A stretch of DNA of 64,000 nt from Microbaculum sp051390635 (GCF_051390635.1 NZ_JBPODT010000002.1:124001-188000), one strand, 5' to 3'. Shown: positions 9,984-18,730, counted from the stretch's first letter. Notes: a model not told the origin generated them from the letters alone. Made by a program: numbers and translations.

Positions 9984-10505
9984 ATGGTGCTCCTGACGAT
10001 GATGGCGCTGGTCGTTATCGGCGTCGTGCGCCTGCGCAATCTGTTCGCGGTCGTCATCCTGTCGAGCATCTACTCGTTCCTCATGGCAAGCGTTCTGATC
10101 GTGCTCGATGCCGTCGACGTGGCGATGACCGAGGCCGCCGTTGGCGCCGGTGTCTCCACGGTACTGATGCTGGCCGCGCTCTATCTGACCAAGTCCGAGG
10201 AAGCCGCACCCAGGCATACGCCGCTGTTGCCGATGTTCGTGACCATCGTCATCGGCGCCGCGCTCGTGTATGGCGCCGCCGACATGCCGCCTTTCGGCGC
10301 GGCGGACACGCCGCCGAATACCCATGTCGGCCAGGCGTATCTCGAGCGCTCGCTGCCGGACACGGGAGTTCCCAATGTCGTGTCTTCGGTGTTGGCCAGC
10401 TATCGTGGTTTTGACACCCTCGGCGAAACGGTCGTCGTTTTCACGGCGGGCATCGGCGTCCTCTTGCTGCTGCGTCGCAATACGCGGTCGAAGGCGAAGG
10501 ACTAG
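9984..10505 (+). CDS. MbhD-MbhE fusion subunit (DUF4040) of the antiporter
   Basis: This 173-residue membrane protein corresponds to the C-terminal extension of MrpA, or to separate MbhD and MbhE subunits in archaeal hydrogenases. Residues 1-75 are DUF4040 (VVRLRNLFAVVILSSIYSF and DAVDVAMTEAAVGAGVST). The C-terminal third carries the MbhE ending YRGFDTLGETVVVFTAG. The first ATG is at 9984, but the AAGGGAGG at 9952-9959 is spaced for initiation at an ATC at 9966, which would add IEALIN, as in many homologues. The true start is therefore uncertain. Confidence 0.88.
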   Translation: MVLLTMMALVVIGVVRLRNLFAVVILSSIYSFLMASVLIVLDAVDVAMTEAAVGAGVSTVLMLAALYLTKSEEAAPRHTPLLPMFVTIVIGAALVYGAADMPPFGAADTPPNTHVGQAYLERSLPDTGVPNVVSSVLASYRGFDTLGETVVVFTAGIGVLLLLRRNTRSKAKD

Positions 10506-10508
10506 ACC

Positions 10509-10925
10509 ATGCGCCTAGATGTCGTCCTTCGCGTTGTCACCAAGCTGCTGTTGCCGTTCATCCTGGTATTCGGCCTCTACGTGCAGTTCCACGGCGAGGT
10601 CGGACCCGGGGGCGGCTTCCAGGCCGGCGTCATCGTCGCGGCCTGCATCATTCTCTATGCGATCATGTTCGGCGTTGACCGGGCGATGCGCGTGCTCTCC
10701 GTCAAGGCCGTGGAGAAGATGATCTCGCTCGGCGTGCTGATCTTTCTCGGCACGGGGGTCGCCGGCATGTTCATGGGCGGCGAGTTCCTGAATTACTCCG
10801 TGCTCGAACATGATCCGGTAGGCGGCCAGCATCTCGGCATCACGCTGATCGAGCTCGGCGTTCTGATCACGGTCTCCGGCACCATGGTGGCTATCTTCTA
10901 CGCATTCGCGGGGCGGGGCCGATGA
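10509..10925 (+). CDS. mrpB: Mrp-type Na+/H+ antiporter subunit B
   Basis: This is a 138-residue protein with four membrane helices. The signature FGLYVQFHGEVGPGGGFQAGV, with the conserved GPGGGFQ loop, is diagnostic, and the C-terminus has the LIELGVLITVSGTMV helix. It overlaps mrpC by four bases (ATGA). Confidence 0.94.
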   Translation: MRLDVVLRVVTKLLLPFILVFGLYVQFHGEVGPGGGFQAGVIVAACIILYAIMFGVDRAMRVLSVKAVEKMISLGVLIFLGTGVAGMFMGGEFLNYSVLEHDPVGGQHLGITLIELGVLITVSGTMVAIFYAFAGRGR

Positions 10926-11290
10926 ACGAGTTCGTTTCCGAGATCGTCGATCACTACAATCAGTGGATCACCATCTTCCTGATGGTCGCCGGCCTCTACG
11001 TGGTCGTCGCGCGCGGCAACATGGTCAAGAAGCTGGTCGGTCTGTCGATCTTTCAGACTTCCGTCTATCTGCTCTACATCTCTCCGGGCAAAATCCTCGG
11101 TGGTACGCCGCCGATTCTCGCCGACGGGTTCACGGTCTATTCGAACCCGCTGCCGCACGTGCTGATCCTTACCGCCATCGTCGTCGGCGTTGCCACGCTG
11201 GCCCTCGGTCTCGGTCTCGTGGTGCGCATAAACGAGGCCTACGGGACCATTGAGGAAGACGAAATCTTCGACGAGGGCGGTGAAGAATGA
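10922..11290 (+). CDS. mrpC: Mrp-type Na+/H+ antiporter subunit C (NuoK-like)
   Basis: This is a 122-residue NuoK homologue with three membrane helices. The second includes LVGLSIFQTSVYLLYI and the third VLILTAIVVGVATLALGLGLV, and the family's DPLPHVLILTAIVVG block is nearly intact as NPLPHVLILTAIVVG. It is coupled to both neighbours by four-base overlaps. Confidence 0.93.
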   Translation: MNEFVSEIVDHYNQWITIFLMVAGLYVVVARGNMVKKLVGLSIFQTSVYLLYISPGKILGGTPPILADGFTVYSNPLPHVLILTAIVVGVATLALGLGLVVRINEAYGTIEEDEIFDEGGEE

Positions 11291-12786
11291 CAGGTGAGGG
11301 GTTTCACCTCGCAGAGCAGCTTCCCGCTCTGCAGATCGTCCTGCCGCTTGCCGGCGCGGCCCTGTGCGCGCTGATCGACCGGCGCGGCTTCGGCTGGGCC
11401 ATCGCGACTCTCGTCAGCTTCGCCATGCCGGTGATCTCCGTCATGCTGCTGATGCAGGTGCTCACGACCGGCCCGGTGTCCTACGCATTCGGCGGCTGGG
11501 AGCCGCCCTACGGCATCGAGTACCGCGTCGACGTCGTCAACGGCTTCCTGCTGGTGCTCATCTCGATCATGGGCGCCGTGGTGATGCCCTACGCGCGACG
11601 GTCGGTCGCCGCGGAAATCGCCGAGAACAAGCAGGCGTGGTTCTACTGCGTCTATCTACTCTGCCTCGCCGGCCTTCTTGGCATGGCAATCACGGGCGAC
11701 GCGTTCAACGCCTTCGTGTTCATGGAGGTTTCGTCGCTGGCGATGTACGTGCTGATCGCCCTCGGAAACGACCGCCGGGCACTGGTCGCGGCCTATCAGT
11801 ACCTGATCCTGGGCACTATCGGCGCCACCCTGTATGTCATCGGCGTCGGCCTGCTGTTCGCCATGACCGGCACGCTCAATTTCGTCGACATGGCCGAGCG
11901 CATCGTCGCGGTGGAACAGACCCGACCGGTTCTTGCCGCGCTCGCTTTCATCACGGTGGGCATGTGCCTGAAACTGGCACTGTTCCCGTTGCATGTCTGG
12001 CTGCCGAACGCCTATACCGGCGCCCCGTCGGTGGCCACGGTATTCATCGCATCGACCGCCACAAAGGTCGCCGTCTATCTGCTGCTTCGGTACTACTTCT
12101 CGATCTTCGGTGTCGCCTTCGTCTTCGAGGATCTGCCGGTCACTCCGATCCTGCTGATCATGTCGATCGCCGCGATGTACGCGGCCTCCATCGTCGCCAT
12201 CTTCCAGGACAACGTCAAACGCATGCTCGCCTATTCGTCGGTCGCGCAGATCGGCTACATCACGCTTGGCATCGCCGAGGCTACTCCGCTCGGCCTGACC
12301 GGCGGCATCGTGCACTTGTTCAACCACGCACTGATGAAGGGCGCGCTGTTCATGGTGATGGGGTGCATCGCCTACCGGATCGGCCACTGCCGCCTAGGCG
12401 GCATGGCGGGTATCGGCCGGCGTATGCCGTTCACCATGGCCGCTTTCGTCATCGCCGGCCTGTCGCTGATCGGCGTGCCGGGCACGGTCGGCTTCATCTC
12501 GAAATGGTACCTGGCGATGGCCGCCATCGAGAACGGCTGGTGGTGGCTGGCCTTCCTGATCATGGGCAGCTCGTTCCTGGCCATGATCTACATCGGGCGC
12601 GTGGTCGAGATGGCGTGGTTCCGCCAGCCCACGGGGGCCGCGGCCGAAGCGACCGATCCGCCGCTTTCGATGCTCGTGCCGACCTGGATACTTGCCGGCG
12701 CCTGCATCGCTTTCGGTATCGATTCTGAAATGACGGCCGGCATCGCCGCGCAGGCCGCAGACGTCTTGTTCGCGGGGCTGAGATGA
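11287..12786 (+). CDS. mrpD: Mrp-type antiporter subunit D (first of three paralogues)
   Basis: This is a 499-residue, roughly 14-helix proton channel subunit of the MrpD/NuoL/M/N family. All key ionisable residues are present: Glu147 in FMEVSSL (TM5), Lys229 in CLKLALFPLHVWLP (TM7), Lys260 in STATKVAVY (TM8) and Lys406 in GFISKWY (TM12). It is the classical MrpD of the set. Overlap ATGA with the second paralogue. Confidence 0.94.
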   Translation: MTGEGFHLAEQLPALQIVLPLAGAALCALIDRRGFGWAIATLVSFAMPVISVMLLMQVLTTGPVSYAFGGWEPPYGIEYRVDVVNGFLLVLISIMGAVVMPYARRSVAAEIAENKQAWFYCVYLLCLAGLLGMAITGDAFNAFVFMEVSSLAMYVLIALGNDRRALVAAYQYLILGTIGATLYVIGVGLLFAMTGTLNFVDMAERIVAVEQTRPVLAALAFITVGMCLKLALFPLHVWLPNAYTGAPSVATVFIASTATKVAVYLLLRYYFSIFGVAFVFEDLPVTPILLIMSIAAMYAASIVAIFQDNVKRMLAYSSVAQIGYITLGIAEATPLGLTGGIVHLFNHALMKGALFMVMGCIAYRIGHCRLGGMAGIGRRMPFTMAAFVIAGLSLIGVPGTVGFISKWYLAMAAIENGWWWLAFLIMGSSFLAMIYIGRVVEMAWFRQPTGAAAEATDPPLSMLVPTWILAGACIAFGIDSEMTAGIAAQAADVLFAGLR

Positions 12787-14258
12787 GCGGTTCGACCCTG
12801 ATCCTCCTGGCCCTCGCGATTCCGGCCGCCGCGGCGCTTCTGATTCCGCTGTTCCACCGGCTGCCGAATGTGCGCGAGGCCGTGACCCTGCTCGCCGCCG
12901 GCCTGCTCTTCGCCGTGGTCTATTCCATCGTGCCGCTGGTCTTGGCCGGCGAAGTGCCGATGACCGGCGGGCTCGAGGTGATGCCGGGGGTGGTCATCGC
13001 CTTTTCGGTCGAGCCGCTCGGCATGATCTTCGCCTGCGTCGCCTCGACGCTGTGGATCGTCAACTCGATCTATTCGATCGGCTACATGCGCGGCAACAAC
13101 GAGCCGCGCCAGACCTCGTTCTATGTCTGCTTCGCCGTGGCGATCGCGTCCACCATGGGCATCGCCTTTTCCGATAACCTGTTCACGATCTTCCTGTTCT
13201 ACGAGATCCTGACGCTCTCGACCTATCCGCTGGTCACCCACAAGGGCAACGACGCGGCGCGGATCGGCGGGCGGATCTACCTCTCGATCCTTATCGGCAC
13301 CTCCATGCTGCTGTTGCTGCCGGCCATCATCTGGACCGGCGCGCTGGCGGGAACGCTGACCTTCAACCGGGGCGGAATCCTGCCGGAAACGGTGCCGGTC
13401 GCCATGGTCGGCGTGCTCCTGTTCCTGTTCGTCTACGGCATCGGCAAGGCAGCCGTGATGCCCATCCACTTCTGGCTGCCCGCGGCTATGGTCGCGCCGA
13501 CCCCGGTCTCCGCGCTGCTGCATGCCGTGGCCGTCGTCAAGGCGGGCGTCTTCACGGTCACCAAGGTCGTGGTCTACGTTTTCGGCGTCGACTATCTCGT
13601 CGATGCGGGGACGGCCGGATGGATGATGTGGGTCGCGAGCTTCACGGTCATCGTCGCATCGCTCGTGGCCCTGAGGCAGGACAATCTGAAGAAGCGGCTG
13701 GCCTATTCGACGGTCAGCCAGCTCTCCTACGTCGTTCTCGCCGCGGCGATCCTGACGCCGCTGTCGCTGGTTGGCGCCGCCGTGCACATCGCCGCCCACG
13801 CCGTCTCCAAGATCACGCTGTTCTTCGCCGCCGGCTCCGTCTACACCGCTGGGCACGTTACCGAAGTCAGCCAGATGAACGGGATCGGCCGGCGCATGCC
13901 CTGGACGATGGGGGCCTTCGCGATCGGCGCCCTATCGATGATCGGCGTGCCGCCGACGGCCGGCTTCCTGAGCAAATGGTTCATCCTGTCCGGCGCCTAC
14001 AGCGCCGAAGCCTGGCTCGCCGTCGGCGTGATCATCGCGTCCACGGCCCTGAACGCGGCCTATTTCCTCCCCATCGTCTATGCCGCCTTCGCGCGCAAGG
14101 AAGACGAGGGGTATGTGAAACAGCACGGCGACCATGGTGAGGCTCCGTTGCCGATCGTTATCGCCCTGACGGCGACGGCGGCAGGCACTATTCTTCTGTT
14201 CCTGTTTCCCGCGCCACTTGTCGCGCTGGCCGAGTCGATGGTGGGGATTGGCCAATGA
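12783..14258 (+). CDS. MrpD-like proton channel subunit, second paralogue
   Basis: This is a 491-residue antiporter-like subunit with about 14 helices. The charged residues are conserved: Glu141 in FYEILTL, Lys222 in GIGKAAVMPIHFWLP, Lys253 in AVVKAGVF and Lys398 in GFLSKWF. It resembles the extra MrpD/NuoM-like subunits of Mbh-type modules. It overlaps its neighbours by four bases on each side. Its separate role from the first paralogue cannot be read from sequence. Confidence 0.92.
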   Translation: MSGSTLILLALAIPAAAALLIPLFHRLPNVREAVTLLAAGLLFAVVYSIVPLVLAGEVPMTGGLEVMPGVVIAFSVEPLGMIFACVASTLWIVNSIYSIGYMRGNNEPRQTSFYVCFAVAIASTMGIAFSDNLFTIFLFYEILTLSTYPLVTHKGNDAARIGGRIYLSILIGTSMLLLLPAIIWTGALAGTLTFNRGGILPETVPVAMVGVLLFLFVYGIGKAAVMPIHFWLPAAMVAPTPVSALLHAVAVVKAGVFTVTKVVVYVFGVDYLVDAGTAGWMMWVASFTVIVASLVALRQDNLKKRLAYSTVSQLSYVVLAAAILTPLSLVGAAVHIAAHAVSKITLFFAAGSVYTAGHVTEVSQMNGIGRRMPWTMGAFAIGALSMIGVPPTAGFLSKWFILSGAYSAEAWLAVGVIIASTALNAAYFLPIVYAAFARKEDEGYVKQHGDHGEAPLPIVIALTATAAGTILLFLFPAPLVALAESMVGIGQ

Positions 14259-14497
14259 AGGAAAAGCAGCCCTGGCTCGTCCGGCCCGAGACGATCCGCC
14301 TGTTGTGGATCGTGTTCATCGCCATCCTGGCCATCACCGTGCTGGCCGATTTCTTCGTCGTGTACCATAGCTATTTCGGCGTCGACGGCACCTTCGGCTT
14401 CGGCGCCTGGTATGGATTCGTATCCTGCGTTGTGCTGGTGGTGTTCTCCAAGGCGCTCGGCGCCGTTCTGAAGCGGCGGGACGACTACTATGATTGA
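14255..14497 (+). CDS. Small two-helix membrane protein of the antiporter operon
   Basis: This is an 80-residue protein with two hydrophobic helices (LLWIVFIAILAITVLADFFVV and AWYGFVSCVVLVVFSKALGAV) and a charged C-terminus KRRDDYYD. It is embedded in the operon by overlaps (ATGA with the gene before, 8 bases with the gene after), so it is almost certainly translated with the complex. No named family is recognised; it is likely an accessory subunit. Confidence 0.8.
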   Translation: MKEKQPWLVRPETIRLLWIVFIAILAITVLADFFVVYHSYFGVDGTFGFGAWYGFVSCVVLVVFSKALGAVLKRRDDYYD

Positions 14498-16175
14498 GAC
14501 TGTCTTCCCGCCTGGATTGATCCTGTTCTTCGGCGCCTTTTTGCTACCGTTTCTGACGGGTGCGTTGCGCTCGGTCTTCGCGCTCGTCCTGCCGCTGGTG
14601 GCGCTGTATCTCGTCTGGGGGGTACCGGACGGGCCGGCGCTGACGATTTCCTGGTTCGGCTACGAGCTCGCCCCCGTCCAGGGCGACGCGCTGTCGCGTG
14701 TCTTCGGCACCGTCTTCACGCTGATGGCGTTTGCCGGCGGCCTGTTCTCGCTCAACCAGCCGAACCGGTATGAACTTCCCGCCGCCTACGCCTATTCCGG
14801 CGCCGCGGTCGGTGTCGTCTTTGCCGGCGACCTTTTGACGGTTTTCGTGTTCTGGGAGTTGATGGCGCTCGCCTCCACCGTCGTCATCTGGTGCGGCGGA
14901 CCGAACGCCTGGGGCTCGAGTATCCGCTATGCCATCATCCATCTGCTCGGCGGCGTCGTGCTGATGGCGGGCATCGCCGCCTATGTGGTCGATACCGGGT
15001 CGATCGCCTTTACCGCGATGGAGGTCGGGTCCCTCGGCACCTGGCTGATCCTCGCCGGCTTCCTGCTCAATGTCGGCGCGCCGCCGTTCTCCGCCTGGCT
15101 GCCCGACGCCTATCCGGAAGCCTCCTGGAGTGGGATGGTGGTCCTGTCGGCCTTCACCACCAAGACTGCCGTCTATGTGCTGCTGCGGGGCTTCCCGGGT
15201 ACCGAGATCCTGATCTGGATCGGCCTCTATATGATCTTCTACGGGATTGTCTACGCGATCCTAGAGAACGACATGCGCCGTATCCTCGCCTATTCGATCG
15301 TCAACCAGGTTGGTTTCATGGTGACGGGTATCGGCATCGGCTCCGAGATGGCGCTCAACGGCGCCGCCGCCCACGCCTTCGCCCACATCATCTACAAGGC
15401 GCTGCTGCTGATGTCGGCCGGTTCCGTGCTCTACGCCACGGGCAAGCGCAAGTGCACCGATCTCGGCGGCCTGTTCCGCACCATGCCGGTGACGACCATC
15501 TGCGGCATCATCGGTGCGCTTTCGATCTCCTCTTTCCCGCTCACATCGGGGTTCATCTCCAAGTCTATGATCAGCCAGGGCGCCGCCGACGCGAATCTGG
15601 CCATTGTCTGGTTCGCCCTCGCCGCGGCATCGGCCGGTGTCTTCCTGCACGCCGGCATCAAGTTTCCGTGGTTCGTCTTCTTCCAGAAGGATTCCGGCCT
15701 GCGCCCACCGGACCCGCCCGGCAACATGACCGCCGCCATGTGGCTCCTGTCGGCGCTGTGCATCGGCCTCGGCATCTTCCCCGCGCCGCTCTACGCGATG
15801 CTGCCCTATCCGGTCGACTACGTGCCCTACACCTGGTCCCACGTGATCTTCCAATTGCAGCTTTTGCTGTTTTCCGGCCTCGCCTTTTTCCTGCTGCTAA
15901 ACATGTTAAAGAGAACCGAGACGATCACGCTGGATTTCGACTGGTTCTGGCGTGGGCTCGGCAAGGCGCTCGGCCGCGAGTTCGACTGGCGGATGCTGGC
16001 CGCTTGGGAGGCCGTCGCGAACCGGACGGCCAGCCAGGCGCGCCGTTTCGTTGCCGGGGTCTACAAGCATCACGGCCCACGCGGCGTTCTCGCTCGGACC
16101 TGGCCTACCGGGTCGATGGTACTGTGGGCGACGCTGTTACTCGCCGCATGGTTGCTGGTGTACTATGTGCGGTAG
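14490..16175 (+). CDS. MrpD-like subunit, third paralogue, with altered TM7
   Basis: This is a 561-residue NuoL/M/N-family protein and the last gene of the operon. TM5 Glu123 (FWELMAL), TM8 Lys225 (FTTKTAVY) and TM12 Lys358 (GFISKSM) are kept. The TM7 lysine is replaced by Asn194 and the following His by Ser (LLNVGAPPFSAWLP instead of the usual K-x5-PxHxWLP). A C-terminal extension of about 80 residues contains a last TM helix (MVLWATLLLAAWLLVYYV). It may be a coupling or non-pumping subunit; this is inference from the missing lysine. Confidence 0.92.
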   Translation: MIETVFPPGLILFFGAFLLPFLTGALRSVFALVLPLVALYLVWGVPDGPALTISWFGYELAPVQGDALSRVFGTVFTLMAFAGGLFSLNQPNRYELPAAYAYSGAAVGVVFAGDLLTVFVFWELMALASTVVIWCGGPNAWGSSIRYAIIHLLGGVVLMAGIAAYVVDTGSIAFTAMEVGSLGTWLILAGFLLNVGAPPFSAWLPDAYPEASWSGMVVLSAFTTKTAVYVLLRGFPGTEILIWIGLYMIFYGIVYAILENDMRRILAYSIVNQVGFMVTGIGIGSEMALNGAAAHAFAHIIYKALLLMSAGSVLYATGKRKCTDLGGLFRTMPVTTICGIIGALSISSFPLTSGFISKSMISQGAADANLAIVWFALAAASAGVFLHAGIKFPWFVFFQKDSGLRPPDPPGNMTAAMWLLSALCIGLGIFPAPLYAMLPYPVDYVPYTWSHVIFQLQLLLFSGLAFFLLLNMLKRTETITLDFDWFWRGLGKALGREFDWRMLAAWEAVANRTASQARRFVAGVYKHHGPRGVLARTWPTGSMVLWATLLLAAWLLVYYVR

Positions 16176-16414
16176 CAAAACCGCTGTTTCCGCTGGGTAA
16201 TGCTGGCAAGATGAAAGCCTACAACCGCCTTGCACCGCGATGGCGAGCGATTGTATCAGAATAACGTAAGTTTTATTCAGGGCGAGTAAAATAAAGTCCG
16301 GTATCCAGTTGATATCGGATATGCCTTATATTATGTCTCGCCTCGCTTGGAAAAACTGACGGCGAATCGAACAGGTTCCGGCACCCGGCCGGTCGAAATC
16401 GCGGAATGCGATTT

Positions 16415-16429
16415 TTTGGGCATCCCAAA
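16415..16429. promoter_or_regulatory. Small inverted repeat in the mucR leader
   Basis: TTTGGG-CAT-CCCAAA lies about 45 bp before the mucR start, in an AT-rich leader. MucR/Ros proteins commonly repress their own genes at AT-rich sites, so this could be an autoregulatory site, but the assignment is speculative. The rest of the 16176-16474 gap is AT-rich and holds no gene. Confidence 0.25.
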
Positions 16430-16474
16430 TCCCCGCCGGTTTCCCAAAACACCGTGAGAAGAGTTCGAAATCTT

Positions 16475-16888
16475 ATGGAACAGACCACCCCGAAAACCGA
16501 ACTGATAGAGTTGGCTGCGGACATCGTCTCTGCCTATGTCAGCAACAATACTGTGCCGACCAGCGATCTTGCTGCTTTGATCGGCGATGTCCATCAGGCG
16601 CTGGTGTCGGCCGCGACGGGGGCAATGGAGCCGGTCAAGGAAGAGCTGAAGCCGGCAGTGCCGGTGCGTCGTTCTGTGACGCCGGACTACATCATCTGTC
16701 TCGAGGATGGCAAGAAGTTCAAGTCGCTGAAGCGCCACCTGCGCACGCACTATGATCTTTCGCCCGAGGAATATCGGGAAAAGTGGGGTCTGGCGCCTGA
16801 CTATCCGATGGTCGCTCCGAATTACGCCGCAGCACGGTCGGCCCTTGCCAAGAAGATGGGTCTCGGCCAGCGTCGCAAGCGTCGCTGA
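16475..16888 (+). CDS. mucR: MucR/Ros-family zinc-finger transcriptional regulator
   Basis: This is a 137-residue regulator. The family N-terminal helix (ELIELAADIVSAYVSNN) supports oligomerisation. The prokaryotic zinc finger is CLEDGKKFKSLKRHLRTHYDLSPEEYREKWGL, in which the Cys, Asp and the two His can coordinate zinc. MucR acts as a global H-NS-like silencer of AT-rich promoters in alphaproteobacteria. The ATG at 16475 is chosen over an upstream in-frame ATG because it matches the family start. Confidence 0.95.
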   Translation: MEQTTPKTELIELAADIVSAYVSNNTVPTSDLAALIGDVHQALVSAATGAMEPVKEELKPAVPVRRSVTPDYIICLEDGKKFKSLKRHLRTHYDLSPEEYREKWGLAPDYPMVAPNYAAARSALAKKMGLGQRRKRR

Positions 16889-16940
16889 CGTCCTGTTATA
16901 GCTTTCCGGCCCGCCGTCGCGGCGCGACGGCAGGCCATGA

Positions 16941-17291
16941 TCATCGCCTCGGCAGGGAAACTTTGCCGAGGCGTTGCTTTTCCGCGGCCAGTGCCTGCAT
17001 CAGCGCGATATGTCGATTGATATCGTAGCTCCAATGGCCCGCACGGCCGCGCCGGCGTTCGGCCCTTAGCGCCCGCTCCAACCGCGCGACGATCGACTGC
17101 GCAACAGCGGGGTTGGTGCTGGCGATTTCGTCCGGCGTGGCGCGCGCCAGCCAGGGCAGATGCCGTCTGCGCTCGTAGCGCACTAATCCGGCGCCAACCG
17201 CTTGGCGAATACCCCTCGCTTTGCGGGGTATCCGATCCGCCACGTCGTGTCCGGCCTCTTTTCTCGGCTGTTTCCCGCTTGCCATTGCCAC
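16941..17291 (-). CDS. Small basic protein, DUF6477-like
   Basis: This is a 116-residue basic protein, 114 if the internal ATG is used. The core (VRYERRRHLPWLAR...E..LRAERRRGRAGHWSYDINRHIALMQALAAEK) resembles by eye the short DUF6477 proteins of alphaproteobacteria, which share an 'RHI-L-AL-AE' ending. It is convergent with mucR and divergent from the DnaA-like HTH gene. Function unknown. Confidence 0.55.
   Translation of the reverse strand: MAMASGKQPRKEAGHDVADRIPRKARGIRQAVGAGLVRYERRRHLPWLARATPDEIASTNPAVAQSIVARLERALRAERRRGRAGHWSYDINRHIALMQALAAEKQRLGKVSLPRR
16946..16981 (+). terminator. Probable intrinsic terminator of mucR
   Basis: A 9-bp perfect stem GCCTCGGCA/TGCCGAGGC with a 9-base loop is followed by GTTGCTTTT. 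It overlaps the last codons of the convergent minus-strand gene. Confidence 0.55.
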
Positions 17292-17504
17292 CGCCTCATC
17301 GATCCGTCTCGGTTCGTCGAGGGTAGAGGACGTTCAGGGTGTGAGAAAAAAATCCTATTGAAGTTGCTGCTAAGCACAGGGGATCAAAAGAGAAAAAGAC
17401 AGATCCAGCCGGAATCTATTCACGCTTCCCAGCGCTGCGTTAGAAAAGAGGAAATAATTCCTATTGCCGTTCATCCGAGGCGGCTGCGTATGAGGGAGCC
17501 AGGC

Positions 17505-17873
17505 ATGGAGATCCGGTCGCCAGTTGGGACGCCGTGCAGAAAAGAAGCGCCGGATCCGGCGGTCTCGCGTCAGCACAAGAAGTCCGTGCTGGTCACGGTG
17601 GTCTCCCGTAGTTTCAGGGTTCGCGAGGCGTCGATTGATGCCGCCGGACGAACGACCGCGCCCGAGGCCTTTGCGCGCCATGTCGCGATGTATCTGGCCC
17701 ATGTGGTGTTCGGCTGGAGTTACGCCGAAATCGGACAGATGTTCCGCCGTCACCGCACCTGCGTGACATACGCCTGCGCCCGGATCGAGGACCGGCGTGA
17801 CGATGTCCGCTTCGACGCCCGTATGTCCCGGATCGAGCGCCGTATCGCCGTTGCGGCAGGAGAGGGGGCATGA
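17505..17873 (+). CDS. Stand-alone DnaA domain IV-like HTH protein
   Basis: This is a 122-residue protein. The segment ARHVAMYLAHVVFGWSYAEI followed by GQMFRRHRTCVTYACARIEDRRDD matches the DNA-binding domain IV of DnaA: the 'R-x-AMYLA', 'S-x-x-EIG-x-x-F' and 'H-T-x-V-x-x-AC-x-x-I' pattern. There is no AAA+ domain. The ATG at 17505 has GAGGGAG six bases upstream, which decides the start. The gene overlaps the next by four bases. Probably a DNA-binding regulator; target unknown. Confidence 0.75.
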   Translation: MEIRSPVGTPCRKEAPDPAVSRQHKKSVLVTVVSRSFRVREASIDAAGRTTAPEAFARHVAMYLAHVVFGWSYAEIGQMFRRHRTCVTYACARIEDRRDDVRFDARMSRIERRIAVAAGEGA

Positions 17874-18730
17874 GGCGTTCGTTGGGCCGGCGCCAGGAGG
17901 AGTGGGCTGCGCGTATCCTGTTGGCACTGGCCGAACACGGCCGGCGGCTTGAGCCTTCCGGCGATGTCACGGATCGGTACGAACTCCGACCTCGCGATGA
18001 CAAGACGCCACAGGTCGTCGCCGATCGCGCGCTCGTCGACATGATGCTGGCCAACGACTGGCTCGTGTCGGTCGGGGCGGCACAGATCGCAAGCCAGGCG
18101 GGTCTTGCCTGGCTGCGTCGGCAGAAATCCCATGATGACCCCTGGCGGGGTCAGCATCTCGCGACTGACAGGATAGAGGTCGAATTGCCCGGCGGAGGAC
18201 GGGCGCCGGCGACCGTGGCCACCAACGAGAGCCCGCTCGCATGGCTGCGCCGCCGCCGGGGCGCCGACGGCAGGCCGCTGGTCACCGAAACCCAGTTCGT
18301 GGCTGGTGAACGGCTACGCGCCGATTTCGAGCGTGGACGGCTCAATCCGCGCGTGACCGCCGACTGGACGCGGCCGTCGGCCGGCAAGCGCCGTCGTTGT
18401 GGTGGCGGCGGCCCCGCCGATGTCACCGACGCCGCGCTTGATGCCCGCGAGCGCGTCGAGGTGGTTCTGCGCGCGCTCGGCCCCGATCTCGGTGCCCTGC
18501 TGCTCGACGTATGCTGCTTTCTGACGGGGCTGGAGGACGCGGAGCGGAAACGCGCCTGGCCGCGCCGTTCCGCCAAGGTGGTGCTGGGTATCGCGCTAGA
18601 CAGGCTGGCGGCGCATTACGGCCTGTCGGAAACGGCTCGCGGCGCCGACCGCGCCAGGAAAATCCTGCACTGGGGGGATGAGGACTACCGGCCCAGAGCC
18701 GGGGCCGCGGCAGATTCGTCCGTTAACTGA
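17870..18730 (+). CDS. DUF6456 domain-containing protein
   Basis: This is a 286-residue protein translationally coupled to the DnaA-like HTH gene. The DUF6456 core is visible at about residues 125-270: ESPLAWLRRRRGADGRPLVTETQF, AGERLRADFERG, and a C-terminal helix set (LLLDVCCFLTGLEDAERKRAWPRRSAKVVLGIALDRLAAHYG). The family is confined to alphaproteobacteria and has no established function; a DNA-related or cell-cycle regulatory role is guessed from its partner gene. It ends convergently with sufE, overlapping by 8 bases. Confidence 0.85.
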   Translation: MRRSLGRRQEEWAARILLALAEHGRRLEPSGDVTDRYELRPRDDKTPQVVADRALVDMMLANDWLVSVGAAQIASQAGLAWLRRQKSHDDPWRGQHLATDRIEVELPGGGRAPATVATNESPLAWLRRRRGADGRPLVTETQFVAGERLRADFERGRLNPRVTADWTRPSAGKRRRCGGGGPADVTDAALDARERVEVVLRALGPDLGALLLDVCCFLTGLEDAERKRAWPRRSAKVVLGIALDRLAAHYGLSETARGADRARKILHWGDEDYRPRAGAAADSSVN

